This document shows positions 1 through 7,074 of a stretch of 64,000 nucleotides of DNA, one piece after another. The stretch is from the NCBI GenBank assembly GCA_963782445.1, contig CAWAJM010000001.1, forward strand, positions 2,852,001 to 2,916,000. Direction: 5' to 3'. The first letter of the stretch is position 1. Each line of letters starts with the position of its first letter. Both the position numbers and the translations under genes were made by a program. This DNA is from ZC4RG20 sp963782445 (GTDB lineage Bacteria > Pseudomonadota > Gammaproteobacteria > Steroidobacterales > Rariloculaceae). The notes under the pieces were generated by a model that was given only the letters and a program-made list of their open reading frames with translations, did no database searches and had not been told where the DNA came from.

Positions 1-129
1 CGGCCGGGCTCGGCGGCCGTGGACGCCGGCACGGTGCTGCCGAACATCACGGACGGCTACACTGGCAAGGCGCCGGATCTCGGCGCACTCGAGCGCGGCC
101 GGCCGGTGCCGCACTATGGGCCGCGCTAG
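1..129 (+). CDS. C-terminal end of a right-handed beta-helix-like secreted protein (partial)
   Basis: Only the last 42 codons are in the window, in the frame that ends at TAG 127-129. The peptide contains DAGTVLPNITDGYTGKAPD followed by LGALERG. A tail of the type LPNxxDGxxGKxPDLGAxE closes many bacterial right-handed parallel beta-helix proteins and polysaccharide-lyase-like secreted proteins. The 5' part lies outside the window, so substrate and signal peptide cannot be judged. The family call rests on one short motif and is moderate at best. Confidence 0.5.
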   Translation, partial: RPGSAAVDAGTVLPNITDGYTGKAPDLGALERGRPVPHYGPR

Positions 130-227
130 CGCGGCGGCGCGAGCATGCGGGGCTCGCCGCGACTCGTCAGGCGCATGCGGTTCGTGATATTAAGGTTGGG
201 TTTCGAATTGCGACGGAAAGGTCTCTC

Positions 228-1016
228 ATGCGCGTACGTGTGATTTCGGCCGCGGCCGCGGCCCTCTCGACACTGCTCCTGGCGGCAGCCCTGCCTTTCG
301 GCGCCTCGGCGCAAGAAAGCGGCTCGGGCGACCTCGGCCCCCTGGACCAGAAGGTCTCGCCGATCCTGCTCGCGGAGATGCGTAACGTCGCCAAGGAATC
401 GCTGAAGCAGACGCCGCATTTCGGCCACGTGCCGCTCAAGGCGATCGAGGACAAGGAAGCGGCGCCCTCGGCTCAACCGCTCGTGCTCTACATCGGCGCG
501 GATTATTGCCCATTCTGCGCGGGGCTGCGCTGGCCGCTCGTGCTGACGCTCATGCGCTTCGGCGAGCTCTCCGACCTGCGCTACACGCGTTCGGCGAGCC
601 GCGACGTGTTTCCGAACACGGCGACGTTCAGCTTCAGCGATGCGAGCTACAAAAGCGACTACATCCGCCTCGAGGCCGTGGAGATCCAGGACCGCGACGG
701 CAAGGCGCTCGAGAAGCCGACGGCCGCGCAGCGCGCAACGTTCACGCGTTACAACGATCGGGGCTCTATCCCGTTCCTCTATCTCGGCGGGCGTTATGTC
801 GAGGTCGGTGCGCCGTTCACGCCGGGGGTCTTCAAGGGGCTGGACTGGCAGCAGATCGCGGCACAGCTCGGCCAGGGCGGCAACGCGGCCTGGCAGGATG
901 TCATGAGCGAGACGGATCTGCTCTCGGCCGCGCTTTGCCGGCTCACGAAGGGCGCGCCCGCGGAGGTCTGCAAGGCGCCGGCCGTTGCGGCCGCGACGAC
1001 GCACCTGCCGAAATAG
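228..1016 (+). CDS. DUF929 family exported thioredoxin-fold protein
   Basis: A 262-residue protein. Residues 1-29 form a signal peptide with an alanine/leucine core ending in ASA. A thioredoxin-like CxxC motif (ADYCPFCAGL, Cys94 and Cys97) follows a beta strand (LVLYIG), and a conserved GSIPFLYLGGRYV segment sits near residue 185. This pattern matches DUF929, whose members are thought to be periplasmic redox proteins; no reaction has been assigned from sequence. The ATG at 228 follows a GGAAAGG-type ribosome site. It stands alone between a beta-helix gene and a degraded esterase gene. A thiol-disulfide function is inferred from the CxxC motif only. Confidence 0.75.
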   Translation: MRVRVISAAAAALSTLLLAAALPFGASAQESGSGDLGPLDQKVSPILLAEMRNVAKESLKQTPHFGHVPLKAIEDKEAAPSAQPLVLYIGADYCPFCAGLRWPLVLTLMRFGELSDLRYTRSASRDVFPNTATFSFSDASYKSDYIRLEAVEIQDRDGKALEKPTAAQRATFTRYNDRGSIPFLYLGGRYVEVGAPFTPGVFKGLDWQQIAAQLGQGGNAAWQDVMSETDLLSAALCRLTKGAPAEVCKAPAVAAATTHLPK

Positions 1017-1076
1017 GCATGCCCCTTGCAGCGTGCGGATCGGGCAAATACCCGGCAAGCGCTCCAAGGAGGCACC

Positions 1077-1847
1077 ATGACGCGGCAGCTCGGCTCACGG
1101 CCTAAAACCCCGTAGCGCCTCGCGAGGCCGCCGTGCACGCGGATCCGGTCCAGCGGCGCGAGGACCGGCACCGCAGAGTTTTACTCGATGCGGGCGCGCA
1201 TCACGCGTGAGCTCATCGAGCGCGGCGGTGTGCGCATCGTCGCCGTCGAGGCCGACTGGCCCGATGCGCGCCAGATCGACCGCTTCGTCCGCGGCGCGGC
1301 GCCGGACCCGCATCCCGAGCGGGCGTTCACGCGGTTCCCGACCTGGATGTGGGCCAACGCCCAGGTCCTCGAGTTCGCGCGCTGGCTCAGGGCCTTCAAC
1401 GCGAACCGCGCGGCGCGGGACCGGGCGGGCTTCTACGGCCTCGACTTCTACAGCCTGTACACGTCGATTCGCGCCGTGCTCGCCTACCTCGACGACGTTG
1501 ACCCGGAAGCCGCCGCCGTCGCGAGGCTACGCTACGGCTGCCTCGAGCCGTGGCAGGACGACCCTTCCGCTTACGGGGCCGCCGCGCTGCGCGGCCGCTT
1601 CGACGGCTGCGCCGACCAAGTCGTGGGCATGCTCCAGAGCCTGCTCGAGCAGCGGCCGGAACGACTGGAGCGCGCGATCGGCGTGATCTACCGGCCCGAG
1701 ACGGAGCGCGCGAGCCACTACTTTTACGCCTGTCTGCCGAAGCAGTTCGACGAATGGATCTGGTTCGACGAGACGCGCGCCGTCGACGCGTTGCCGGTCG
1801 AAGCGGACCCGGGGAAGCTGCCCGAGACCTTTCCTTTCGGCCTCTGA
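1077..1847 (+). pseudogene. Degraded erythromycin esterase family gene
   Basis: An ATG at 1077 sits behind an excellent ribosome site (AAGGAGG) but meets an in-frame TAG at 1113. The same frame then runs open to 1847. Family-like sequence begins at GTAEFYSMRARITREL (about 1167), continues through VAVEADWPDARQIDR and CLEPWQDDPSAYG, then jumps to AIGVIYRPETERASHYF and QFDEWIWFDETRAV, which belong to the family's C-terminus. Full-length members are about 400-450 residues. Here the N-terminal segment and a central block of roughly 150 residues are gone. The catalytic Glu of the VEADWPD motif remains, but the catalytic His of the GEASHGTHEF-type motif and the central His are lost. An enzyme from this locus should be inactive. 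Confidence 0.82.
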
Positions 1848-1873
1848 GCCCCTCCCCCGGGCGCGTTGCCCGA

Positions 1874-2464
1874 CTAGTTGACGGGGCTGCCTTCGACCTG
1901 AATGCGCAGCACGACGCCCATGTCGAAGCCGAACTTCTTGCCGAAGTCCACGCCGAAGTCGTCGCGCTGGATCTTCGTGATCGCATCCGCGCCACAGACC
2001 TGCTTCTTGTTCATGCCGAGCTTGCACAGGAAGTGGTCGATCTTGAGGTTCACGGGCTTCGTGACGCCGTGCAGCGTGAGCATGCCGTCCACGGCCGTCG
2101 GGGCGCCGTCCTTCCAGTCGACGAGCTTGCCCGTATAGGTCGCCGTCGGGTACTTCGCGACGTTGAACAGATCGGGCGTCTGCGCGTGGGCGTTGAGCGC
2201 GTCGTTGCCGAAGTCGATGGAGTTCATCTCCATCGTGACGTTGACAGTGCCGGTTTGCGCTGCCTTGTCGAGCGTGACCGTGCCGTGGTTGTTGCGGATC
2301 ATGCCGCGCCACTTCGACAGGCCGCCCATGTGGTCGGCTTCGAACGATGGATGCGTGTGATTCGGGTCGAGCTTGTACGTAGTCGGCGCCGCGAACGCAG
2401 CCGTGCAGAGCAGACTCGTGGCGGCCGCCAATGCGAGCGGCCGAATGATTACAACGGGATTCAC
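1874..2464 (-). CDS. YceI-like lipid-binding periplasmic protein
   Basis: About 196 residues from a GTG at 2464. That start is preferred because GAGGAG lies just upstream and translation gives a clean signal peptide (RPLALAAATSLLCTAAFA). An upstream ATG at 2518 would bury the signal. The mature protein starts TTYKLDPNHTHPSFEADHMG and carries MEMNSIDFGNDALNAH, LFNVAKYPTATYTG and LTLHGVTKPVNL, all typical of the YceI lipocalin-like barrel, which binds polyisoprenoids or other amphiphiles. Two cysteines (FLCKLG and QVCGAD) may pair. It is transcribed toward the esterase pseudogene. The family call is firm; the ligand is unknown. Confidence 0.88.
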   Translation of the reverse strand: MNPVVIIRPLALAAATSLLCTAAFAAPTTYKLDPNHTHPSFEADHMGGLSKWRGMIRNNHGTVTLDKAAQTGTVNVTMEMNSIDFGNDALNAHAQTPDLFNVAKYPTATYTGKLVDWKDGAPTAVDGMLTLHGVTKPVNLKIDHFLCKLGMNKKQVCGADAITKIQRDDFGVDFGKKFGFDMGVVLRIQVEGSPVN

Positions 2465-2527
2465 TGCTTTCTTCTCCTCGATCGTGATGTTAGCCGGCCG
2501 TTCCCCCGGCCGCGGCAAAGGGCAAGC

Positions 2528-4957
2528 TTACCTATGCCGGGATTGTGCGTCGAGGCGCGTGCGTGGGTAAGCCCCGCCGAGCAGGGCGAGCAGGCTCAGC
2601 AACCCGGCTCCGCCGCCGCCCCCGCCGCCGGCCGGGGCCTTAGCCTCGACATGCACGGTGCGGGAGACGGGCGCCGCGGCGTTGCCCGCGCTGTCGACGG
2701 CGTTGTAGGTCACGGTATAGGTGCCGATGAGCTGCGTGTCGACGCTGCCGTCCGCGGTCGGGGTCAGCTTGCCGTCGACGTTGTCGGTCGCGACGGCTCC
2801 GGGATCGTGGTACGGCTCGTCGACCTGGACCGTCATGTCGGCCGGCCCGACGAGCGAGATGACGGGCGGGCTCGTGTCGCCGAGCCCGAAATGTCCCTGG
2901 CCGTCGTTGAAGAACACAGCCGTGCCGTGTTTGCCTGTGACGACGAGGTCGGGCGCCTTGCCGGCGCCGAGGTGCGCGAAGGCGGCGCCCGCGGGGTCGG
3001 GACTCGTGAACAGGCTCGGATCGAGCGCGAAGGCGCCCGTGCCATCCCCTTTGAAGACCTCGTCGACGCCGGTCGCGCCGATCGTCACGATGTCCGCGGC
3101 CCCGTCGCCGTTCACGTCGCCCGCGAGCACGGCGACGGTTGGGGCCGCGCCGAGCGCGGCGCCCTGCGAGAAGCCGCCGTGGCCGTCCCCGAGCCACACG
3201 AGGTCCGAGGGCACGCCGTCGGCGGTGCCCGGCGCCGTGCGCGCGAAGACGAGATCCGGGAAGCCGTCGCCGTTGAAGTCCGCGCTCGCGACGGCCGTCG
3301 TCGGCCCCGTGACCAGGGCGGCCGCGGGCGCGAAGGCGCCGCCGCCGCGATTCAAGTAGAGCTGCGCGGCGCCGTCCGCGTTCGCGAAGACGAGGTCCAG
3401 GCGGCCGTCGCCGTCGGCGTCGAGCAGCGCGACGCCGCGGCTGTCGAGCGCCGGCCCGTCGAGCGCCGGAGCGGCTGCGAAACCCGTGCCGCCCCGGTTC
3501 AGCAGAACTTCGTTCGCGCCGCGATTCGCGAACACGAGGTCCGCGAACCCGTCACCGTCGAAGTCGCCGGCCGCGACGGCCTGACCGCCGCCCCCGGGCA
3601 GCACGGGACCGGGCTGCATGGCGCCGTTACCGGCGTTCGTGAAAGCCGCATTCGTTCCGGCGGCACCCCCCGCAAGCGCGATATCGAGGTCGCCGTCGTT
3701 GTCGAGATCGGCCAGCGTGAGGCCGCGGCCGCCGGCGTCGAGGGAGAGCGGCACCGCCGAAAGTCCCCGCCGGTCGGCGGCCGGCGCGAGGGCCGACGCG
3801 ATCTCGGCCGGGCCCGCGACGTCGAGGCGCAGCTCGGTCGGCGAGCCCGCGCCCGTCGCAATGGCCGCGTCCGCGAAGCCGTCCCCGTCGAGGTCGCCGG
3901 CCGCCACGGCCTGGCCCGCGGTGCCCCCGAGCGCTTGGGCCGGCACGCTCGAGACGGCGCCGCCGACCCCGAGGCTCGCCGCGGCCGCGGCGTCGGCGGC
4001 GTTCGCATCGAGCGGCCCGTCCGCCGCCGCGGCGACACGCGCCGCGACGTAGACGTTGCCGGGCTCGCCCGCGGTCGCCTTCAGCGTCACCGCAACGGAC
4101 TGACCGGCGGCCAGCGGCCCGAGCGTGCAGTCGAAATGCCGGGCATCCGTGGACGGCGTGCAGTCGCCCGCGTCGACCTGCATCGCCTGGCCGCGGAAGT
4201 CGACGCCGAGCACGGCCGAGTTCGCGGCGTCGGGGCCGGCATTGGCGAGCGTGAACGTCCAGGTCACGGCGGCGCCCGTCAGGGCCGGATTGGGCGCGGC
4301 CTCGATCTTTTCGATAGAGAGATCGGCGCGCGCGAGGGCCCGGACCGTCAGCGTGAAGCGGTCGCTGACGCGCCCGCCGCGACCGTCGTCGGCCGTGATC
4401 GTCACCGCATAGGGCGAGCCCGCGGCGTCGCTTTGCGAAGGCGTCGCCGCGAGCCGGCCGGCCGCGAGCGACCAGCCGGGCGGCAGCCCCGCGGCCGTGA
4501 ACGTCAGCGCGTCGCCGTCCGGGTCGCTGAACGCGGCGCTCACGTCCAGCGCGAACGGCGCGCCCTCGACAGCCGTCTGGTCGGCCAGCCCCGGGGCGAC
4601 GACCACGGGCGGGGCATTCGGCACGATGGTGATATCGAAACTCTGATCCTGATAGCAGAACAGGAAGAAGAAGCGGCAGGTCGAATCCTGCTCGAGCAGC
4701 TCGACGTGCCCGTCCGTATCGCCGGGCCCCGGGGTGCCGCTGAGGCGCGCCGTGCCGTCCCCCGTCGGGGTCAGCGTCAACCAGGGCGGCAGACCGTTGG
4801 GCGCCGTGATGTCGACGCGCCCGCGCCCGCTCGCCCGCACGTCATAGACGTACGGCCGGCCCACGTACGCGGTCGTGACCGGCGCGCTGTCGAAGCCCGC
4901 AAATGCCCGCGGCGCCGCAAGCGCCAGCGCCAGGACCGTCCAGTGGAAGCGCCCCAT
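2528..4957 (-). CDS. FG-GAP/VCBS repeat and Ig-like surface protein with GlyGly-CTERM-like tail
   Basis: 809 residues from ATG 4957, which gives a signal peptide (MGRFHWTVLALALAAPRAFA). In order: a putative Ig (He_PIG) domain, a second Ig/cadherin-like domain with SDPDGDALTFTAAGLPPG, a DUF11-like segment (ADLSIEKIEAAPNPAL), a long run of FG-GAP/VCBS repeats with DxDGDGxxD calcium-type loops (DLDGDGFADAAIA, DFDGDGFADLVFA, DVNGDGAADIVTI), then a DUF5011-like domain (VATDNVDGKLTP). The C-terminus is a glycine stretch, the hydrophobic AGLLSLLALLGGAY and a basic end, like GlyGly-CTERM rhombosortase signals. Probably an outer-surface adhesin or scaffold. The longer reading from 5248 runs into modA and is not credible. 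Confidence 0.82.
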   Translation of the reverse strand: MGRFHWTVLALALAAPRAFAGFDSAPVTTAYVGRPYVYDVRASGRGRVDITAPNGLPPWLTLTPTGDGTARLSGTPGPGDTDGHVELLEQDSTCRFFFLFCYQDQSFDITIVPNAPPVVVAPGLADQTAVEGAPFALDVSAAFSDPDGDALTFTAAGLPPGWSLAAGRLAATPSQSDAAGSPYAVTITADDGRGGRVSDRFTLTVRALARADLSIEKIEAAPNPALTGAAVTWTFTLANAGPDAANSAVLGVDFRGQAMQVDAGDCTPSTDARHFDCTLGPLAAGQSVAVTLKATAGEPGNVYVAARVAAAADGPLDANAADAAAAASLGVGGAVSSVPAQALGGTAGQAVAAGDLDGDGFADAAIATGAGSPTELRLDVAGPAEIASALAPAADRRGLSAVPLSLDAGGRGLTLADLDNDGDLDIALAGGAAGTNAAFTNAGNGAMQPGPVLPGGGGQAVAAGDFDGDGFADLVFANRGANEVLLNRGGTGFAAAPALDGPALDSRGVALLDADGDGRLDLVFANADGAAQLYLNRGGGAFAPAAALVTGPTTAVASADFNGDGFPDLVFARTAPGTADGVPSDLVWLGDGHGGFSQGAALGAAPTVAVLAGDVNGDGAADIVTIGATGVDEVFKGDGTGAFALDPSLFTSPDPAGAAFAHLGAGKAPDLVVTGKHGTAVFFNDGQGHFGLGDTSPPVISLVGPADMTVQVDEPYHDPGAVATDNVDGKLTPTADGSVDTQLIGTYTVTYNAVDSAGNAAAPVSRTVHVEAKAPAGGGGGGGAGLLSLLALLGGAYPRTRLDAQSRHR

Positions 4958-5087
4958 CTCGTCATTGTTCTCGATGCCGCAAGCACCGCTGCAAGGAGCG
5001 TGCCACGCGAGCACGCGACCCCGCCTGGACAGGCCCTGCCGCAGACTCGAAACTGGCTCGGACTCAAAGTCGACCGGAGCCCGACCG

Positions 5088-5867
5088 ATGCGAAGACGCG
5101 CTTCCCCCTTCCTGCTCGCAGCGCTTGCGCTGACCGCCCTGACCGCCGCGGCGGCCCGCGCCGACACGGCCTCCGTCGCCGTCGCCGCCAACTTCAGCGC
5201 GACGCTCGATGCGCTCGCCGCGAAGTTCGAGCAGGTCGCGCGGCACAAACTGCGGATCTCCGCGGGCTCGACGGGTCAGCTCTATGCGCAGATCACGAAA
5301 GGCGCGCCCTTCAACGTCTTCCTCGCCGCCGACGAGCGCCGCCCGAAGCTCCTGGCGCGGGAGGAACTCGGCGATACGCGCACGCGCTTCACGTATGCCG
5401 TCGGCCGGCTCGTGCTCTGGACGAATCAGGTGGACAAGTACCCGAAGCTCGATCTCGCCGTGCTGCGCACCGACCGCTTCCGCTGGCTCGCCATCGCGAA
5501 CCCGAAGCTCGCGCCCTACGGGGCGGCGGCGCAGCAGACGCTGCAACGTCTCGGCCTCTGGAAATCGCTCGCGAAGCGAATCGTGCAGGGGCAAAACATT
5601 ACGCAGGCATTCGCGATGACCGAGAGCCGCAGCGCCGACCTCGGCCTCGTCGCGCTCTCGCAGGCCGTGAACTACACGGACAAGGCAACCTATGTCGAAG
5701 TGCCGGCGGACATGTATGCGCCGATCCGTCAGGACGCGATCCTGCTCGAGCACGGCCGCGGCAATCGCGCCGCCGTCGCCTTCCTGAAGTTTCTGGCCGG
5801 CCCGGATGCCAGGGCCATCATCGAGAAGTTCGGTTACGAGGTGCCGGCGACGGAGCCGCCGCCCTGA
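5088..5867 (+). CDS. modA: Molybdate ABC transporter substrate-binding protein
   Basis: 259 residues from ATG 5088 with a signal peptide (FLLAALALTALTAAAARA). The mature part has the ModA pattern: VAVAANFSATLDALAAKFEQ, SAGSTGQLYAQITKGAPFNV, FLAADERRPKLL, and near the end PIRQDAILLEHGRGN with FLKFLAGPDARAIIEKFGY. It should capture molybdate or tungstate in the periplasm and deliver it to ModBC. No modB or modC is adjacent, so it is an orphan binding protein or works with a distant transporter. It is divergent from the FG-GAP gene and convergent with the EF-hand gene. Molybdenum enzymes occur elsewhere in the window (IorB-like, SoxC). Confidence 0.92.
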   Translation: MRRRASPFLLAALALTALTAAAARADTASVAVAANFSATLDALAAKFEQVARHKLRISAGSTGQLYAQITKGAPFNVFLAADERRPKLLAREELGDTRTRFTYAVGRLVLWTNQVDKYPKLDLAVLRTDRFRWLAIANPKLAPYGAAAQQTLQRLGLWKSLAKRIVQGQNITQAFAMTESRSADLGLVALSQAVNYTDKATYVEVPADMYAPIRQDAILLEHGRGNRAAVAFLKFLAGPDARAIIEKFGYEVPATEPPP

Positions 5868-5886
5868 GGTGGGGCCGCCGAAGGCG

Positions 5887-5909
5887 GGCCGCGTCGCAAT
5901 GACGCGGCC
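5887..5909. terminator. Hairpin between convergent modA and EF-hand gene
   Basis: GGCCGCGTC and GACGCGGCC form a perfect 9-bp stem around a GCAAT loop in the gap where modA (+) and the EF-hand gene (-) converge. No strong T tract follows on either strand, so a bidirectional terminator role is inferred from position and stem alone. Confidence 0.4.
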
Positions 5910-5935
5910 GCCCACGACGTATCGTCGACTAAGTC

Positions 5936-6217
5936 TTATTGGCTGCTCTGACCCTGCGGCAGGCCGCCCTGGGCGCCCTGCGAGCCGCTGCTCTGGCCCT
6001 GTCCGGTCGCGGCGTCGTACTCCTGACGACTCAGGTGACCGTCGTTGTTCGTGTCGGCCTGGGAGAAATCCAGACCTTCGACCTTCGCCGCCTCGGCACG
6101 GCTGATCATGCCGTCGTTGTTCGTGTCGACCTGTTCGAACGGAGGCGCGGAGCTCTGCTGCGCAAACGCGATCGCCGAAAACCCAAGCGCCAAGAGCGTG
6201 ACCATTACTCGTTTCAT
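5936..6217 (-). CDS. Small secreted EF-hand calcium-binding protein
   Basis: 93 residues from ATG 6217, preceded by a GGGAGAA ribosome site. A signal peptide (MVTLLALGFSAIAFA) is followed by two canonical EF-hand loops, DTNNDGMISRAE and DTNNDGHLSRQE, and a Gln/Gly/Ser-rich tail. It should bind calcium outside the cytoplasm. It lies head to head with a second small EF-hand lipoprotein gene at 6678. A sigma-54-type promoter match (minus strand, 6303 to 6287) sits about 70 bases upstream of its start, implying a role linked to the neighbouring sigma-54 regulator GlrR. No function beyond calcium binding is claimed. Confidence 0.85.
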   Translation of the reverse strand: MKRVMVTLLALGFSAIAFAQQSSAPPFEQVDTNNDGMISRAEAAKVEGLDFSQADTNNDGHLSRQEYDAATGQGQSSGSQGAQGGLPQGQSSQ

Positions 6218-6286
6218 CTGTCTTTTCTCCCGTGAGTGGTTGTCAGACTGACCGGGAAGCACTCCGGCTTCCGCGGCCAGAGCGAA

Positions 6287-6303
6287 TTGCAAGTCGTATG
6301 CCA
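6287..6303 (-). promoter_or_regulatory. Sigma-54-type promoter of the secreted EF-hand gene
   Basis: Read on the minus strand this is TGGCATA-CGAC-TTGCAA. It has the invariant GG and GC with 10 bases between them and fits the relaxed consensus TGGCAYR-N4-TTGCW. The expected start of transcription is near 6276, giving a leader of about 60 bases before ATG 6217. It is assigned by eye from the consensus and is supported by a matching promoter on the other side of the same intergenic region. Confidence 0.6.
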
Positions 6304-6365
6304 CGCGCCGAACGCGAGCAATGACACGCGTTGCGCCTGCAACGACTCGATTCACGTCGTAATTG

Positions 6366-6383
6366 TGTTACCGCTGCCCGACA
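6366..6383. promoter_or_regulatory. Candidate GlrR-type enhancer site
   Basis: TGTT-N10-GACA differs by one base from the TGTC-N10-GACA sites bound by enterobacterial GlrR. It lies between the two divergent sigma-54-type promoters, about 63 bp upstream of the minus-strand one and about 225 bp upstream of the plus-strand one. Both distances suit an enhancer-binding protein. A single imperfect site is weak evidence alone. Apart from this site and the two promoters, the 460-base gap 6218-6677 shows nothing else I can support. Confidence 0.35.
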
Positions 6384-6608
6384 GTTCCGCGCCGCCGCAA
6401 ACCGGCCGCGAGGCCAAGTTCAGATGGCGCGGGGCCGAACGTCGAAATCGAGCCTGCCGCCGATCGGCAACACCTGCCGCGAAAACGCCGGCAGCGAGCC
6501 TGCGCATGGAGGCGACGGCGCGAGGCCGCCGCTCGCAGAGGTCCAGCTACGGTGCGCATTTTCAATGTCTTAACAGGTATACGTTCCTGCATCCGGTATG
6601 ACTACGGC

Positions 6609-6624
6609 TGGCACGCGGTTTGCA
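6609..6624 (+). promoter_or_regulatory. Sigma-54 promoter of the EF-hand lipoprotein gene
   Basis: TGGCACG-CGGT-TTGCA matches the -24/-12 consensus TGGCACG-N4-TTGCW at every defined position, with correct spacing. The expected transcript start is near 6636, about 40 bases before ATG 6678, and an intrinsic terminator at 6975-7010 would close a transcript of about 375 bases. The nearby glrR gene encodes a GAFTGA-bearing activator that could drive it. Confidence 0.75.
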
Positions 6625-6677
6625 GTCGTTGCAAATGCGAAATTGGGCTGCGCAAAACTTGCGGACGGGGACGATCG

Positions 6678-6911
6678 ATGTTGGGGAAGGCGGCGCTGTT
6701 CGGCTTGTCCGTGCTTTTGGGGGGCTGCTCCCGAGAGCCTGCCGCCTCGTTCGACCAGCTGGATCGAAACCATGATGGCCGCATTTCCCGGCAGGAAGCC
6801 GCAGCGGATCCGGGTCTGGTCCGGCAGTTCGCGAAGCTCGATGCGGACGGCGACGGCGAAGTGACACCCTTCGAGTACCTGCAGTACCTACAGGCCGCCA
6901 ACCGGCTCTAG
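6678..6911 (+). CDS. Small EF-hand lipoprotein upstream of glrK
   Basis: 77 residues. The N-terminus (MLGKAALFGLSVLLGGCS) has a lipobox ending at Cys17, so the mature protein should be lipid-anchored. Two EF-hand loops follow: DRNHDGRISRQE and DADGDGEVTPFE. ATG 6678 lies about 40 bases downstream of the predicted start of a perfect sigma-54 promoter, and a strong terminator follows the gene. It occupies the place just upstream of glrK where enterobacteria carry the GlrR-activated small RNA gene glmY. It may be a direct GlrR target and a calcium-sensing envelope component; that role is inferred. Confidence 0.8.
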   Translation: MLGKAALFGLSVLLGGCSREPAASFDQLDRNHDGRISRQEAAADPGLVRQFAKLDADGDGEVTPFEYLQYLQAANRL

Positions 6912-6974
6912 GAGCGCACACGGTCGGCGGCCGAACACGAGTTGGCTCGGAATGACGCGGTTTCTATCTCGAGC

Positions 6975-7010
6975 ACCGGCGGTCGGAGACCTCCCCCGCC
7001 GGTTTTTTTA
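6975..7010 (+). terminator. Rho-independent terminator after the EF-hand lipoprotein gene
   Basis: ACCGGCGG (6975-6982) pairs perfectly with CCGCCGGT (6996-7003), and the stem runs straight into a tract of seven Ts. It separates the sigma-54 transcript from glrK and rules out a glrK start upstream of it. Confidence 0.88.
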
Positions 7011-7074
7011 TAGAATCTCCGGCACGTGCCGCGTGCCGCAGGTGTCCCTGCGCCGGCCCGTCTGGAGCGTCTTA

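Noticed and set aside
1550..5902. A 1450-codon open frame on the plus strand
   Set aside because: It runs antisense to the YceI and FG-GAP genes and through modA in another frame. Its composition is Arg-rich shadow sequence with no recognisable domain.
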